From Clostridia bacterium UC5.1-1C12 (GTDB lineage Bacteria > Bacillota_I > Bacilli_A > Erysipelotrichales > Erysipelotrichaceae): 64,000 nt of DNA. The position numbers and the translations under genes were made by a program. The stretch spans positions 1-64,000 of the forward strand of contig BBZX01000002.1 of the NCBI GenBank assembly GCA_001305055.1, written 5' to 3'. The notes beneath the pieces are model-generated. The model was not told the origin of the DNA, did not search any database, and was given only the letters and a program-made list of their open reading frames with translations. Below, one piece after another: positions 1 to 9,626 of the stretch (position 1 is its first letter; each line of letters begins with the position of its first letter).

Positions 1-30
1 CTTGCTCCCGTGAAGATAACTAGCTGCCAG

Positions 31-59
31 GTGATCGACCTTCATTGGGTCTTTTTTTT
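31..59 (+). terminator. Probable terminator of an upstream transcript
   Basis: A run of eight T (52-59) follows a short GACC/GGTC stem (37-40 with 48-51). The four-pair stem is weak. The sequence before it (1-36) may be the 3' end of a structured RNA or gene lying mostly outside the window, but I cannot identify it. Confidence 0.4.
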
Positions 60-87
60 GTTTATCTATTGGCATTTGTGGTATAAT
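58..87 (+). promoter_or_regulatory. Promoter of the FemABX gene
   Basis: TATAAT lies at 82-87 and is preceded by TGG, which makes an extended -10. TTGTTT at 58-63 is a fair -35 with an 18-base gap. The gene's ATG is at 111, so the leader is short. Confidence 0.55.
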
Positions 88-110
88 ATCTAAACTGTGG
101 AGGTAATCAT

Positions 111-1380
111 ATGTTAGAATTTACAGATCAATTAAGCCGTGAAGAAAATGATGGATTTGTCAAAGCTCATCCGCTTTGCAATCTGCTTCAATCATCCTCC
201 TGGGCAGATATAAAATCAAATTGGGATCATTGTTATACCGGTGTAAAAAAGATGGCTGCTTAGTTGCGACAGCAATGGTTTTAATCAAAAGACTGCCGTT
301 AGGCTTTACTTTATTCTATATCCCAAGAGGACCGATTATGGACTATAAGGATCAGGCATTAACCGCTTTTATGCTGAAAGAACTGAAAAAATTAGGTAAA
401 AAGCATCACTGTCTCTATATTAAAATCGATCCGTATATTTTAAAGAACCAATATCGTATCGAGGAAGCCAATGAATCAATAAATGATGAATGCAAACAGG
501 TAATGAACAGTTTAAGAGCCTGCGGAGCGATCCATCAAGGCTTCACTAAAGATATTATGAGTACCATTCAGCCGCGTTATCAAGCCAATGTCTATGCAGC
601 AGAAAATTTTGAAGAGAATTTGCCAAGACATACAAAACGGCTGATGAAGGACGCGCTTAAACGTCACGTTAGTATAATCATGGGCGGCAGCGAACTGGTA
701 AAGGAATTCGCACAGGTCGTTGCGAAAACGGAGAATCGTAAAAAAATTGCTTTGCGTAATGAGGAATATTTTCAAAAGCTGATAAATGCCTATGGTGATG
801 ATGCTAAAATCCTGCTGGCTAAGGTGAACGTGAAACAGCTTGTGGATACTACCAAAACATCTCTTGAGACGATGACACAGGAATACAACGACTTGCCGGA
901 AAACCAAGTCAAAAAACGCCGCCGGCTTGAGGAACAGCTGGCCAGCCTGCGTAAGGATCTCAGTGAATATACTGAAATAGCCGCCGCTGTTGAGGGTCAA
1001 AATGAAATGGTGATTGCCGGCTGCTTATCAGTGAAGTATGGCCCAACTATGGAAATGCTTTATGCCGGTATGGATGAACGCTTCAAAAAATTTATGCCGC
1101 AATACAGTATTTACGTAAAACAGATGAATTGGGCCTTTGAAAATGGCTGCCATTGGTGTAATATGGGGGTGTTGAAGGCACTTTAGATGATGGATTAACA
1201 AAATTTAAAGCTAACTTTAATCCTACGATCGATGAAACCATCGGTGAATTTGATCTGCCAGTAAACAAAAGTCTCTATAAAGCCAGTGAAATGGCTTATA
1301 AATTAAGAAAAGAAAATGAAAGTGAAGGCATAAAACATGGTGAAGAAAACGATAGAAATTCATTCCAAGCAAGAAACTGA
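111..1380 (+). CDS. FemABX-family aminoacyltransferase (two frame breaks)
   Basis: FemABX enzymes use aminoacyl-tRNA to add amino acids to the peptidoglycan interpeptide bridge at the inner membrane face. The start is ATG 111 after GGAGGT. Repairing two one-base deletions, one in the A run at 247-252 and one in the G run near 1165-1169, gives about 423 residues, normal for the family. The middle third (about residues 250-300) is rich in charged heptads, matching the antiparallel coiled-coil arm of FemA/MurM. The C-terminus restores a GGVEGTLDDGLTKFK segment, which the family conserves. The end overlaps tsaE by 44 bases. Which residue is added, and to which position, cannot be read from the sequence. 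Confidence 0.85.
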
Positions 1381-1788
1381 AGCCTTTGGTTTAAAGCTTG
1401 GAAGTCTTTTGAATGAAGGCATGTGCATCACCCTCAGCGGTGATCTGGGCGCCGGCAAAACAACGCTGACAAAGTCGATTGGCAAAGCCATCGGCGTAAA
1501 TAAAACCATCAATTCACCGACTTTACCATCTTAAAAATCTATCATGGTAAATTTCCGCTCTATCATATTGATGCTTATCGTCTTGAAGGCATTGAGCAGG
1601 ATCTTGGCTTTGATGAATTCATCGAGGGTGACGGCGTATGTGTGATTGAGTGGCCTGATTATATGGCAAATCAGCTGCCGGACCAACGGCTTGAGATAAT
1701 GATCCATAACGGCAGTGATGAAAATCGTGAATTTATCTGTACTGCGCTTGGCAGTAAGTATGAAGAGATCGTGGAGAAACTGATATGA
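1337..1788 (+). CDS. tsaE: tRNA t6A biosynthesis ATPase TsaE (one frame break)
   Basis: TsaE is the small ATPase that supports the TsaB-TsaD complex making N6-threonylcarbamoyl-A37 in tRNAs that read ANN codons. The P-loop GDLGAGKTT is at about residues 35-43. A missing T near 1521 breaks the frame inside the conserved NSPTF segment; with it restored the protein runs to about 150 residues, the usual length, with YHIDAYRL and IEWPD motifs in the second part. The stop overlaps the tsaB start (ATGA-type overlap), and the neighbours tsaB, rimI and tsaD confirm the role. Confidence 0.92.
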
Positions 1789-2378
1789 AAACATTATGTA
1801 TGGATACCGCGCATAAATTCCTTGTGATCGGTTTATTTGAAGATGAAAAGCTAATTGCGAAAACATCGGAAAGAGCATGGAAACAGCAGTCTGAAAAATT
1901 CTTTCCGGCATTAACGGAGTGTATGGCACAGGCAGGCTGGTGTGCGGATGACTTAGATGAGATTGTGATAACTGAGGGCCCGGGAAGCTATACGGGTGAG
2001 CGTATCGCGATGACGATCGCCAAGGTCTTATGCACCACTAAACAAAAACCTTTGTATACTATTTCAACATTTCAGATGGCTGCCGGCAGTCAGGAGCGCT
2101 GTGAAGTCATTCTTGATGCCAGAAGCAATCGTGCCTATGTGGGAATCTGTGAAAAAGGTCAGCTGATCAGTGAAGGTATCAAGACGCTGGATGAAATAAA
2201 AATTGATGCTGAGCATGAGCTGATTGTCGGTGATATAGAGTTATTAGGACATGAATATAAAGAAATAGATTTTGTGAAGAACATGATGGATGTTAAGCCT
2301 TATTGGAAGAAAATTGAACATGTGCATCTTTTAGTTCCGCATTATCTTAAAAGTCAGGAAGAACTGGTTAAGCAATGA
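1785..2378 (+). CDS. tsaB: tRNA t6A biosynthesis protein TsaB
   Basis: TsaB is the inactive ASKHA-fold partner that scaffolds TsaD. The 197-residue protein opens with MKTLCMDTAHKFLVIG and carries the family hallmark EGPGSYTGERI near residue 70. It is somewhat shorter than typical bacterial TsaB (about 220-240), the difference being in the second half, which is variable in the family. It overlaps tsaE upstream and rimI downstream by 4 bases each, so the genes are translationally coupled. No frame break is visible. Confidence 0.9.
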   Translation: MKTLCMDTAHKFLVIGLFEDEKLIAKTSERAWKQQSEKFFPALTECMAQAGWCADDLDEIVITEGPGSYTGERIAMTIAKVLCTTKQKPLYTISTFQMAAGSQERCEVILDARSNRAYVGICEKGQLISEGIKTLDEIKIDAEHELIVGDIELLGHEYKEIDFVKNMMDVKPYWKKIEHVHLLVPHYLKSQEELVKQ

Positions 2379-2833
2379 TTTTACGAGAAATGAAGCTTGA
2401 TGATCTCGATGCGGTTTTAGAAATCGAGAATGAGGCATTCAGCGATCATTGGCCGCGTACGGCTTATGAATACGAAATCAGTGAGAATGAATTCTCCACA
2501 GCCTTTGTAGCAGTGGATGGAGAACTAATTGTCGGTGCGGCAGTGTCATATCTTATCTTTGATGATGCTCAGATTGCTACGATTGCAGTCCGTCAGTCAC
2601 ATCAAGGACAGGGTATCGGCTCGCTGATGATGGATAAGATTGTACAGGATGCTGATGCGGCTGGCTGTTCCACACTTTCTTTGGAAGTGCGTATCAGTAA
2701 TACCCCTGCAATTAAATTATATGAAAAATATGGCTTTATTAATGTGAATATTCGCAAAGGCTATTATGCTGATGGTGAAGATGCTTATTTGATGATCAAG
2801 CCTTTGGGCGGACAAACAAAGTGGGTGGATTGA
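2375..2833 (+). CDS. rimI: Ribosomal-protein-alanine N-acetyltransferase RimI-like
   Basis: This is a GNAT acetyltransferase of 152 residues. In E. coli RimI acetylates the N-terminus of ribosomal protein S18. The acetyl-CoA-binding motif (Q/R-x-x-G-x-G/A) is visible as QGQGIGSLMM, and the C-terminal YEKYGF is typical of RimI. It sits between tsaB and tsaD, the usual order in Firmicutes. Start ATG 2375 overlaps the tsaB stop. The true substrate in this organism is an inference from the family. Confidence 0.88.
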   Translation: MILREMKLDDLDAVLEIENEAFSDHWPRTAYEYEISENEFSTAFVAVDGELIVGAAVSYLIFDDAQIATIAVRQSHQGQGIGSLMMDKIVQDADAAGCSTLSLEVRISNTPAIKLYEKYGFINVNIRKGYYADGEDAYLMIKPLGGQTKWVD

Positions 2834-2857
2834 TATGCTGTCAGGATATTTAGTCTG

Positions 2858-3091
2858 AAATTAAAAATATCTTTGTATGCTTCTTTCTATATGATTGAGG
2901 ATGATAATCCGACAATTGGTATCATTTTGTGTTCTCAGAAGAATGAAGCTATTGCAAAGTATTCGGTATTAAATGATGCGAAGCAAGTATTTGCTTCAAA
3001 ATTCTGTTTACCTTGCCGGCCGTGAACGAATTACAAGATGATATTAAAGCGGTACGTAAGCGTATAGAAGATATGAAGGGAGGAAATATAG
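2858..3091 (+). pseudogene. Remnant of a PDDEXK nuclease (DUF1016/YhcG) C-terminus
   Basis: There is no intact gene between rimI and tsaD. In one frame 2858-3021 reads FYMIEDDNPTIGIILC followed by AIAKYSVLNDAKQVFAS. After a one-base shift near 3011 it continues LPAVNELQDDIKAVRKRI. From memory, this matches the end of the DUF1016 nuclease family (DNPTIGLxLC, then a LPxxxELxxEI tail). There is no start codon or N-terminal half, and stops lie just upstream. The last part overlaps the tsaD ribosome binding site. It is probably the end of a once complete gene that was deleted from its 5' side. Confidence 0.7.
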
Positions 3092-4099
3092 ATGACGAAG
3101 ATATTAGCGATTGAATCAAGCTGTGATGAAACAGCGGCAGCCGTTATCGAAGACGGCAAAAAAATATTATCGAATGTAGTCGCAACCCAGATTGATGTAC
3201 ATAAGAAGTTTGGCGGTGTAATTCCTGAAGTAGCGTCAAGAATTCATGTGGAAAATATCTCAATGGTGATTGCGGAGTGTATGGAAAAAGCGGGTTTAGG
3301 CATCGAAGAAATGGATGCTATTGCGGTAACGCAGGGGCCGGGATTGATTGGTTCTTTGCATGTCGGTGTGCAGGCAGCAAAAACGTTAGCGTGGGCTTTC
3401 AATAAGCCACTGGTGCCGGTGCATCATATTGCCGGTCATATTTATGCCAATCGCTTAATTGCTGATCTGAAATTTCCATTAATGGCGCTGGTTGTATCCG
3501 GCGGTCATACGGAATTAGTTTATATGAAGGACGAGTGGAGCTTTGAGGTCATCGGTACAACGCAGGATGATGCGATTGGTGAAGCCTTTGATAAAGTGGG
3601 ACGTATCCTCGGCCTGCCATATCCGGGCGGTGTTTATATTGATAAATTATCCAAAGAGGGAAAGAATATTTATAAGCTGCCTAAGCCGCATCCGGAAAAG
3701 GAATTGGATTTCAGCTTCAGCGGATTAAAATCAGGTGTTCTGCAGTTCATTAAACGCTGTGAGCGCAACAATGAAACATTTGAACCTGCTGATCTTGCCT
3801 GCAGCTTTCAGGAAACAGCAATCGCTTGTCTTTTAGAAAGAGCTGAAAAGGCAATGAAGCAGATGCAGCCTAAAATGATCGTCTTAGCGGGCGGTGTTGC
3901 GGCAAACAGCTGTCTGCGGCAGCGCATCAGTGAACTGGTCAGTGAAAAATTCCCGCAGATCGAGTGTATTATCCCGCCGTTATCATGCTGTACCGATAAC
4001 GCGGCGATGATTGGGGCAGCCGGTACGATCGCCTATGAACATGGGGTACGCGGTGATGCATCATGTACCGCTGATCCAGCCTTTGAATTGAATCAATAA
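3092..4099 (+). CDS. tsaD: tRNA threonylcarbamoyladenosine transferase TsaD
   Basis: TsaD transfers the threonylcarbamoyl group from threonylcarbamoyl-AMP to A37 of tRNA. The 335-residue protein is intact. ILAIESSCDETAAAV opens the ASKHA fold, and the metal-binding histidines H112 and H116 lie in HHIAGH. VSGGHTEL, FDKVGRILGLPYPGG and VLAGGVAANSCLR complete the signature. The start ATG 3092 follows GGGAGGAAATAT. It is the last gene of the t6A cluster; rex follows after its own promoter. Confidence 0.96.
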   Translation: MTKILAIESSCDETAAAVIEDGKKILSNVVATQIDVHKKFGGVIPEVASRIHVENISMVIAECMEKAGLGIEEMDAIAVTQGPGLIGSLHVGVQAAKTLAWAFNKPLVPVHHIAGHIYANRLIADLKFPLMALVVSGGHTELVYMKDEWSFEVIGTTQDDAIGEAFDKVGRILGLPYPGGVYIDKLSKEGKNIYKLPKPHPEKELDFSFSGLKSGVLQFIKRCERNNETFEPADLACSFQETAIACLLERAEKAMKQMQPKMIVLAGGVAANSCLRQRISELVSEKFPQIECIIPPLSCCTDNAAMIGAAGTIAYEHGVRGDASCTADPAFELNQ

Positions 4100-4126
4100 A
4101 AATTGTATTAGTTTAAAAAACATATA

Positions 4127-4154
4127 TTTCACAATCAAAAAAGTGTGCTATAAT
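4127..4154 (+). promoter_or_regulatory. rex promoter with a possible Rex half-site
   Basis: TATAAT at 4149-4154 is the -10. TTTCAC at 4127-4132 is a poor -35 spaced 16 bases away. TTCACAA at 4128-4134 equals one arm of the known Rex operator (TTGTGAA-N6-TTCACAA); the other arm is not clearly present. Autoregulation is therefore only a suggestion. Confidence 0.45.
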
Positions 4155-4171
4155 AAGGTCGGTGATGAAAA

Positions 4172-4793
4172 ATGGCAAATAAAAATGTACCAAAGGCAAC
4201 GTTGCAGCGTTACCCAGTTTATTTAAAAGCACTGAGAAAGCTATCTAATTCCGGTGTTGAACGTATCATGTCTAAAGAATTATCCAATGTTGTCAGCATT
4301 GAGCCGACAACGATCCGCCGTGACTTCTCTTTTCTGGGCAATCTCGGCAAGCAGGGTTATGGTTATGATGTCAACAAGCTGATTGAAATATTTAATCAGC
4401 AGCTGGGGCTTGACTTCGATGAGAAAATTATTTTAGTCGGGGCCGGAAACATGGGACGTGCTTGATGAAATATAATAAGTGGAATCATGTGGTTGGTGAA
4501 ATCACATGTGCATTTGATATCTCACCGGACCGTCAGGGAGTTCGTTTTGGAATCCCGGTTTACGACTTAAAAGATTTGGAAGAAAAAATCCCTCAGGCTG
4601 CCGTATCGCAATCCTAACCGCTAATGTTGATATCCAGCAGACGGTTGACCGCATGGTAGCTGCCGGCATCGTCGGTATCGTAGATTTTACTCATGAGCAC
4701 TTTCAAGTGCCAAAAGGGGTTGCAATTAAGACCGTAGATGTAGTATCATCTATACAAGAGCTGGTTTTTGAAACCAATTCATTAAAAGATTAA
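4172..4793 (+). CDS. rex: Redox-sensing repressor Rex (two frame breaks)
   Basis: Rex represses fermentation and NADH-oxidising genes until NADH rises. The N-terminal winged helix (residues 1-80) contains SIEPTTIRRDFSFLG, and the Rossmann motif VGAGNMGRA starts near residue 89. Two one-base deletions break the frame, a T near 4463 (GCTTGATG) and a G near 4598. Restored, the protein has about 207 residues ending in VKGVAIKT-like and SSIQELVFE segments, the expected Rex length and C-terminus. It stands between its own promoter and the asnS T-box. Redox targets here could include ald at 6.5 kb, though no operator was seen there. Confidence 0.92.
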
Positions 4794-4796
4794 TGG

Positions 4797-5018
4797 CGAT
4801 GAAATGAGACAGCCTGACGGCACTTGTCAGCGACTCTGCGTTTTGGTGAAAGGCAGAGAAGGAAAGTCAGTGACTGAACACTCATGGAGCTGAACCGGAG
4901 AACTAACAGTAGACGGTTTCGCTAAAGAGAGCGTTATCTCATAAAAGATGCATGGGATGAGTCCCGTGAATCAGGATGGCACCGCGGTAATTACGTTCCT
5001 GTATAGGAACGTTTTTTA
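4797..5018 (+). promoter_or_regulatory. T-box riboswitch, asparagine specific
   Basis: The T-box bulge ATGGCACCGCGG lies at 4976-4987. It is followed by a terminator with stem ACGTTCC/GGAACGT (about 4994-5011) and a T run. Stem I closes by ATGAG (4804-4808) with CTCAT (4881-4885), and just before the closing strand the codon AAC (4877-4879) sits in the specifier position. AAC is an asparagine codon and the next gene is asnS, so uncharged tRNA-Asn should prevent termination and turn the gene on. Confidence 0.9.
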
Positions 5019-5045
5019 TTTAAACAAATCCAGGAGGACAAAGAT

Positions 5046-6426
5046 ATGTTTGAATTTATGACCATAAGAGAATTATACGAAATGGTATTCTCCAACAATC
5101 ATGTGGAAATTGATTCCCTTGAGTATGTACAGCTGCAGGGTTGGGTAAGAACCAATCGTGATAATGGCAAGGTAGGCTTTATTGAATTAAATGACGGAAC
5201 TTATTTCCGCAACGCCCAGTTGGTTTACGGCGATCTGATCAAGAACCGTGAAGAGATTTCTAAATTTCAACCGGCAGTGCAATTACTGTGACCGGTCAGT
5301 TTAAACTGACACCCGATGCGAAGCAGCCATTTGAAATTGTTGTGACAGAAGCGGTATTAGAAGGTGCCTGCGATCCTTCCTATCCGCTGCAAAAGAAGCG
5401 TCACAGCTTTGAGTATATGCGCGAGATTGCGCATTTAAGACCAAGAGCCAATACGTTCTATGCGGTATTCCGCCTGCGTTCAGTTTTATCGATGGCAATC
5501 CATGAATTCTTCCAGGATCAGGGCTTTGTCTACGTACATACCCCAATTCTTACCGGCAATGACGGTGAGGGTGCCGGTGAAATGTTTACCGCGACAACAC
5601 GCAAGGATGCGGACTATGAAAAGGATTTCTTTGGCAAGGAGGCTTTCTTAACAGTTACCGGTCAGCTGCATGTTGAGGCGTTTGCGATGGCTTTCCGTGA
5701 TGTATATACATTTGGCCCGGCATTCCGTGCTGAAAACTCAAATACGTCACGCCATGCATCAGAGTTTTGGATGATTGAGCCGGAAATTGCTTTTGCTGAT
5801 CTTGATGATAACATGGATCTGATTGAGGATATGGTTAAATTCTGTATCAACTATGTGCTTGAAAATGCACCTGAAGAAATGAAGTTCTTTGAGAAAATGA
5901 TCGATCAGGACTGCATTAATCGTATTACTAAGTCCGTGACTCAGAATTCAAGCGTATGCCATATACGGAAGCTATTGAAATATTGGAAAAGGCAGATGTG
6001 AAATTTGAGAATAAAGTATTCTGGGGTATGGATCTGAATTCTGAACATGAACGTTATATCTGTGAACAAGTTGTGAAAGGACCGGTCTTCCTGACTGATT
6101 ATCCTAAGGAAATCAAGGCTTTCTATATGCGGGTGAATGATGACAGCAAGACGGTTGCCGCTTGTGACTTATTAGTGCCGGGCGTTGGTGAATTAGTCGG
6201 CGGATCACAGCGTGAAGAGCGTTATGATGTGCTTGATCAACGCATGGATGAATTAGGAATGAAAAAGGATAATCTGCAATGGTACATGGATCTGCGTCGC
6301 TACGGCGGCTGCAAGCATGCCGGATTTGGTCTTGGCTTCGACCGTTTCCTGATGTATCTGACGGGTATTCAAAACATCAGAGATGTTGAACCGTTCCCAA
6401 GAACACCGAGAAATTTATTATTCTAA
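5046..6426 (+). CDS. asnS: Asparaginyl-tRNA synthetase (two frame breaks)
   Basis: This class IIb synthetase charges tRNA-Asn. The N-terminal OB fold (residues 1-110) holds [20 protein letters not shown]. The catalytic domain has [15 protein letters not shown], then [19 protein letters not shown] (motif 2) and [15 protein letters not shown] (motif 3). Two one-base deletions, near 5269 (CAACC) and near 5934 (AAGTCC), split it into three frames; restored length is about 460 residues, as expected for AsnRS. It is controlled by the T-box just upstream and ends in a strong terminator. Confidence 0.95.
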
Positions 6427-6431
6427 ACTTT

Positions 6432-6458
6432 AAAGACCGGCAGCCTGCCGGTCTTTTT
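6432..6458 (+). terminator. Terminator of asnS
   Basis: A perfect AAGACCGGCAG/CTGCCGGTCTT hairpin (6433-6455, including a two-base loop) is followed by a T run. It is a strong intrinsic terminator. Confidence 0.93.
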
Positions 6459-6492
6459 CTTTGTATAAAAACTATCGGCGAAGCGCGGTTAG

Positions 6493-6501
6493 TGCTATAA
6501 T
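6493..6501 (+). promoter_or_regulatory. Extended -10 promoter of ald
   Basis: TGCTATAAT at 6493-6501 is an extended -10, 28 bases before the ald start. No good -35 is present at the normal distance, which fits extended -10 promoters. Confidence 0.6.
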
Positions 6502-6528
6502 ACGTTTTATAAAAGGAGCGTGAAGAAG

Positions 6529-7634
6529 ATGATTATTGGAATTCCAAAGGAAATCAAAAACAATGAAAACCGTGTATCATGTACACCCGCTGGCGTATTT
6601 GCGTTATGCAAAGCCGGACATAAGGTGATCGTAGAAGCGAATGCCGGGATTGGCAGCGGTTTTAGCAATGAGGAATATCAAGAAGCGGGAGCTGAAATTG
6701 CAGATGTAAAGGAAGTCTTTAAGAGAGCAGAGCTGATAGTGAAGGTTAAAGAATATTTACCATCAGAATATCAATATCTGCGTGAGGATCAAATGGTGTT
6801 TACCTACCTGCATATTGCCAATGATTCTGAATTCGCCAAAGCCTCATTGATTCAAAACGACAGCCATCGCTTATGAAACTGTGCGCGATCGTAAAGGCGG
6901 ACTGCCGCTGTTAACGCCGATGAGTGAAGTTGCAGGACGGATGGCGGTACAGGTCGGGGCAACCATGCTTCAGAAAAATAACAACGGACGCGGTTTGCTT
7001 TTGGGCGGTGTCCCCGGTGTATTCCCGGCTGAGGTAGTTATCATCGGCGGCGGTACCGTGGGTCTCAACGCGGCGAAGATTGCCTGCGGTTTAGGAGCGA
7101 TCGTTACAGTATTTGATATCAATGCTGAGCGGATGGGTTATATCGACGATATTTCCGGCGGTACGATTCATACGGCTTATAATAATGAATACAATCTAAG
7201 ACGGGCATTAAAAACCGCAGATTTAGTCATCGGTGCGGTTTTAGTGCCAGGTGCCAAAGCGCCTAAAATCGTTACTAAGGATATGGTGCAGACAATGAAG
7301 CCGGGCAGTGCCATTGTCGATGTGGCTATTGATCAGGGCGGCTGTATTGAAACCAGCGATCATATTACAACTCATGATCAGCCAACCTTTGAGCGCTATG
7401 GTGTTCTGCATTATTCGGTCGCAAATATGCCGGGAGCTGTACCTCGTACTTCCACAATGGCCTTATCCAACGCGACGCTGCCTTATCTGATGAAGCTGGC
7501 AGATCATGGAACTGCCGCATTAAAAGCAGACCCCGGCTTTCTGTTAGGCTGAATACTTATCAGGGCCATATTACTTACCGCGGTGTCAGCGAGGCACTTG
7601 CCATGCTTATACAGATCCTGAAACATTATTATAA
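6529..7634 (+). CDS. ald: Alanine dehydrogenase (several frame breaks)
   Basis: Ald is NAD-dependent and interconverts L-alanine and pyruvate plus ammonia. The protein starts [16 protein letters not shown] at ATG 6529, matching the family's N-terminus, with AGGAG ten bases upstream; a GTG at 6520 is too close to that site. [15 protein letters not shown], the NAD-binding [15 protein letters not shown] and [13 protein letters not shown] are all present. Frame breaks lie near 6855 (net +1), 7551 (missing T) and 7605 (missing C). With repairs the end reads [14 protein letters not shown], giving about 370 residues. Alanine catabolism or NADH balance is the likely role. Confidence 0.93.
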
Positions 7635-7647
7635 TTTATTCATTGAG

Positions 7648-7677
7648 AAATCCCGACTCTGTGTTGGGATTTTTTGT
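7648..7677 (+). terminator. Terminator of ald
   Basis: AAATCCC (7648-7654) pairs with GGGATTT (7666-7672) and is followed by a T run. Confidence 0.82.
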
Positions 7678-7809
7678 GTATCCGCCGCAAATTTGTGAAC
7701 ATTTATTTCTTATTTTTGAAGATTATGACAAATGTAATTTCAGCATTGTAAAACTTCATGAATAAATGCTGACAAAATACAGGTGTGTAAAATCAGCCTT
7801 TTGCTTAAA

Positions 7810-7825
7810 ATGAAAGCGTAAACAA
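7810..7825 (+). promoter_or_regulatory. cre site (CcpA operator) of the PTS operon
   Basis: ATGAAAGCGTAAACAA matches the cre consensus WTGNNARCGNWWWCAW at every position. It lies directly upstream of the CGGAGGG ribosome binding site of the PTS operon, downstream of any likely -10. That placement favours a roadblock or promoter-clearance type of CcpA repression. Confidence 0.85.
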
Positions 7826-7839
7826 CGGAGGGCAATAAA

Positions 7840-8259
7840 TTGAATTACGTGATACTTATAACGCATGGAAAGTTTGCCGAAGGTCTTCACGATACACTGA
7901 AAATGTTTGTCGGTGAACGTGAGGATGTACTCAGTATTGGCTTAAGAGCAGGGGAAGATGTGGAGGCACTGGCCGGCCGTATCAATGAATGCTGTGAAGG
8001 CTTTAATGAAAATGATCAGTTTATTGTATTAGGTGATATGATCGGCGGCTCACCGCTGACCACACTGATGAATTGTTTCAGTGAGAAGGATCTGCTGAAA
8101 CGCTCTGTAATCCTTGGCGGGCTTAATCTGGCGATGGCGCTTAACGCGGTGCTGATGAAAGAGGGAAGTCTTGAAGATTGCAAAGCGGCTGCTCTAAGAG
8201 AGGGCATACAGGCTGTGAATGAAGTAAAACTGTCATCAGATGATGACGATGAAATTTAA
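7840..8259 (+). CDS. PTS mannose-family EIIA component
   Basis: This cytosolic EIIA of the mannose/fructose/sorbose PTS family takes phosphate from HPr and passes it to EIIB. It has 139 residues. The phosphorylated histidine is His9 in the motif LITHGKFAEG. The start is TTG 7840, seven bases after CGGAGGG; no ATG fits the family's N-terminus. It is the first gene of a IIA-IIB-IIC-IID operon behind a cre site. The sugar cannot be told from sequence alone. Confidence 0.9.
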   Translation: MNYVILITHGKFAEGLHDTLKMFVGEREDVLSIGLRAGEDVEALAGRINECCEGFNENDQFIVLGDMIGGSPLTTLMNCFSEKDLLKRSVILGGLNLAMALNAVLMKEGSLEDCKAAALREGIQAVNEVKLSSDDDDEI

Positions 8260-8273
8260 GGGGAGGAAATATT

Positions 8274-8765
8274 ATGTCAATTAGTTTTATTCGTGTCGAT
8301 GATCGCATGATTCATGGTCAGACCTGCACTCGATGGGCTTTGGAATATCCATGTGAGGGAATTGTTGCCGTCAATGATGATGCTGCTAATAACAGTGTAT
8401 TAAAAGCTGCTTATAAGAGCGCCAGCGGGAAGAAAACCTTTATCTGGACGATGGAAGATTGGGAAAAGAAGGTTCAGAAGGTATTGGATTCAGATACAAG
8501 CTATTTCCTAATTACTAAAAATCCATTGGATATGAAAAAGATATTAGTCGATCTAAACTTAAAATGCAATGTGAAGAAAGTCATCATCGGACCTTGCAAC
8601 GATCGTCCGAACGCAGTTAAGCTAGGTAACAATCAATCCATTACACAGGCTGAAGCCGACGCTCTGGAAGCAATCAGTAAAGCTGGCTATGATGTGGAAT
8701 TCCGGCTGATTCCTGATGAAAGCATCGGTAATTGGTCAAAGTTTAAAAGTCAGTTTGGTTATTAA
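8274..8765 (+). CDS. PTS mannose-family EIIB component
   Basis: This EIIB subunit has 163 residues and phosphorylates the sugar during transport by IIC/IID. The active-site histidine is His14 in VDDRMIHGQ, as in ManX/LevE-type IIB. VIIGPCNDRPNA is the loop typical of this family. The start ATG 8274 follows GGGGAGGAAAT. It is intact, with 14 bases between it and the EIIA gene. Confidence 0.93.
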   Translation: MSISFIRVDDRMIHGQTCTRWALEYPCEGIVAVNDDAANNSVLKAAYKSASGKKTFIWTMEDWEKKVQKVLDSDTSYFLITKNPLDMKKILVDLNLKCNVKKVIIGPCNDRPNAVKLGNNQSITQAEADALEAISKAGYDVEFRLIPDESIGNWSKFKSQFGY

Positions 8766-8782
8766 AAAAGGAGGAATAGAAT

Positions 8783-9624
8783 ATGACAATCAATGTTTTT
8801 CAGGCAGGCTTACTTGGCTTATTCGCTTGTTTAGCAAGTATGCCCGGCATGGGTGGTTCAGCCATCGGCAATTATACTTTAGGCCGTCCGCTGGTAGCTG
8901 GTTTAGTTGTCGGTATTATTTTAGGGGATGTGCGCACCGGTATATTGGTCGGTGCGGCAATGCAGCTGTTATATATCGCCCTGGTAACCCCGGGCGGAAC
9001 CGTATCGGCAGATGTGCGTGCAGTAAGTTATATCGGTATTCCATTAGCCATGCTGGCCCTTAAATCCTATGGCTTGGATGCTGCAAGTGCTGATGGCAAT
9101 GGACTTGCGACTTCCTTTGGTGCCATGGTTGGTACGTTAGGTACTGTCTTATTTTATGGAACCGCAACAATGAATCTCATCTGGCAGCATATCGGCTGGG
9201 AAGCGATTGAAAAAGGGGAGTTTAAAAATTATATCTGGTTGACATGGGATTGCCTTGGATCTCCCATATCGTCTGTTCCTTTTTGCCGACCTTCATTATC
9301 TGTCTGGCAGGCGCCGGCATGGTCGATACCATTAAAGCCGTTCTGCCGATGGATGGTCTGGCGATGAAAACGATCTTTACCGTAGGCTCGCTGCTGCCAT
9401 GTGTCGGTATTGCGATCCTGCTGAAACAAATCATTCTTAAAGGTGTTGACTTCATTCCATTCTTCGTAGGCTTTGCATTGGCAGCCGCATTAGGCATCAA
9501 TCTAGTGGTTGCGACGATTATTGCCGCCATGTTTGCCTATATGAATTATCAAATCAAATGTGCTCAGCTGATTCGTGTGAAAGTACCATCACAAGACATC
9601 GAGGACGAAGAGGAGGATATCTGA
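8783..9624 (+). CDS. PTS mannose-family EIIC component (one frame break)
   Basis: This membrane channel subunit works with EIID. The start ATG 8783 follows AAGGAGG. It has many hydrophobic helices; GGSAIGNYTLGRPLVAG and GDVRTGILVGAAMQ are family motifs. A one-base deletion near 9245 breaks the frame, and the second part continues with PTFIICLAGAGMVDT. Restored length is about 280 residues, normal for ManY-type IIC. It ends three bases before the EIID start. Confidence 0.9.
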
Positions 9625-9626
9625 TC

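Noticed and set aside
512..1000. Long minus-strand open frame inside the FemABX gene
   Set aside because: It is a shadow of the plus-strand coding region; no ribosome binding site or family match.
111..1380. Programmed frameshifting as the cause of the many frame breaks
   Set aside because: The breaks lack slippery-site plus stem-loop patterns, differ from gene to gene, occur at conserved motifs, and affect unrelated housekeeping genes; base-calling error explains them better.
6520..6528. GTG start for ald at 6520
   Set aside because: It lies one base from the AGGAG site, while ATG 6529 has good spacing and matches the family N-terminus.
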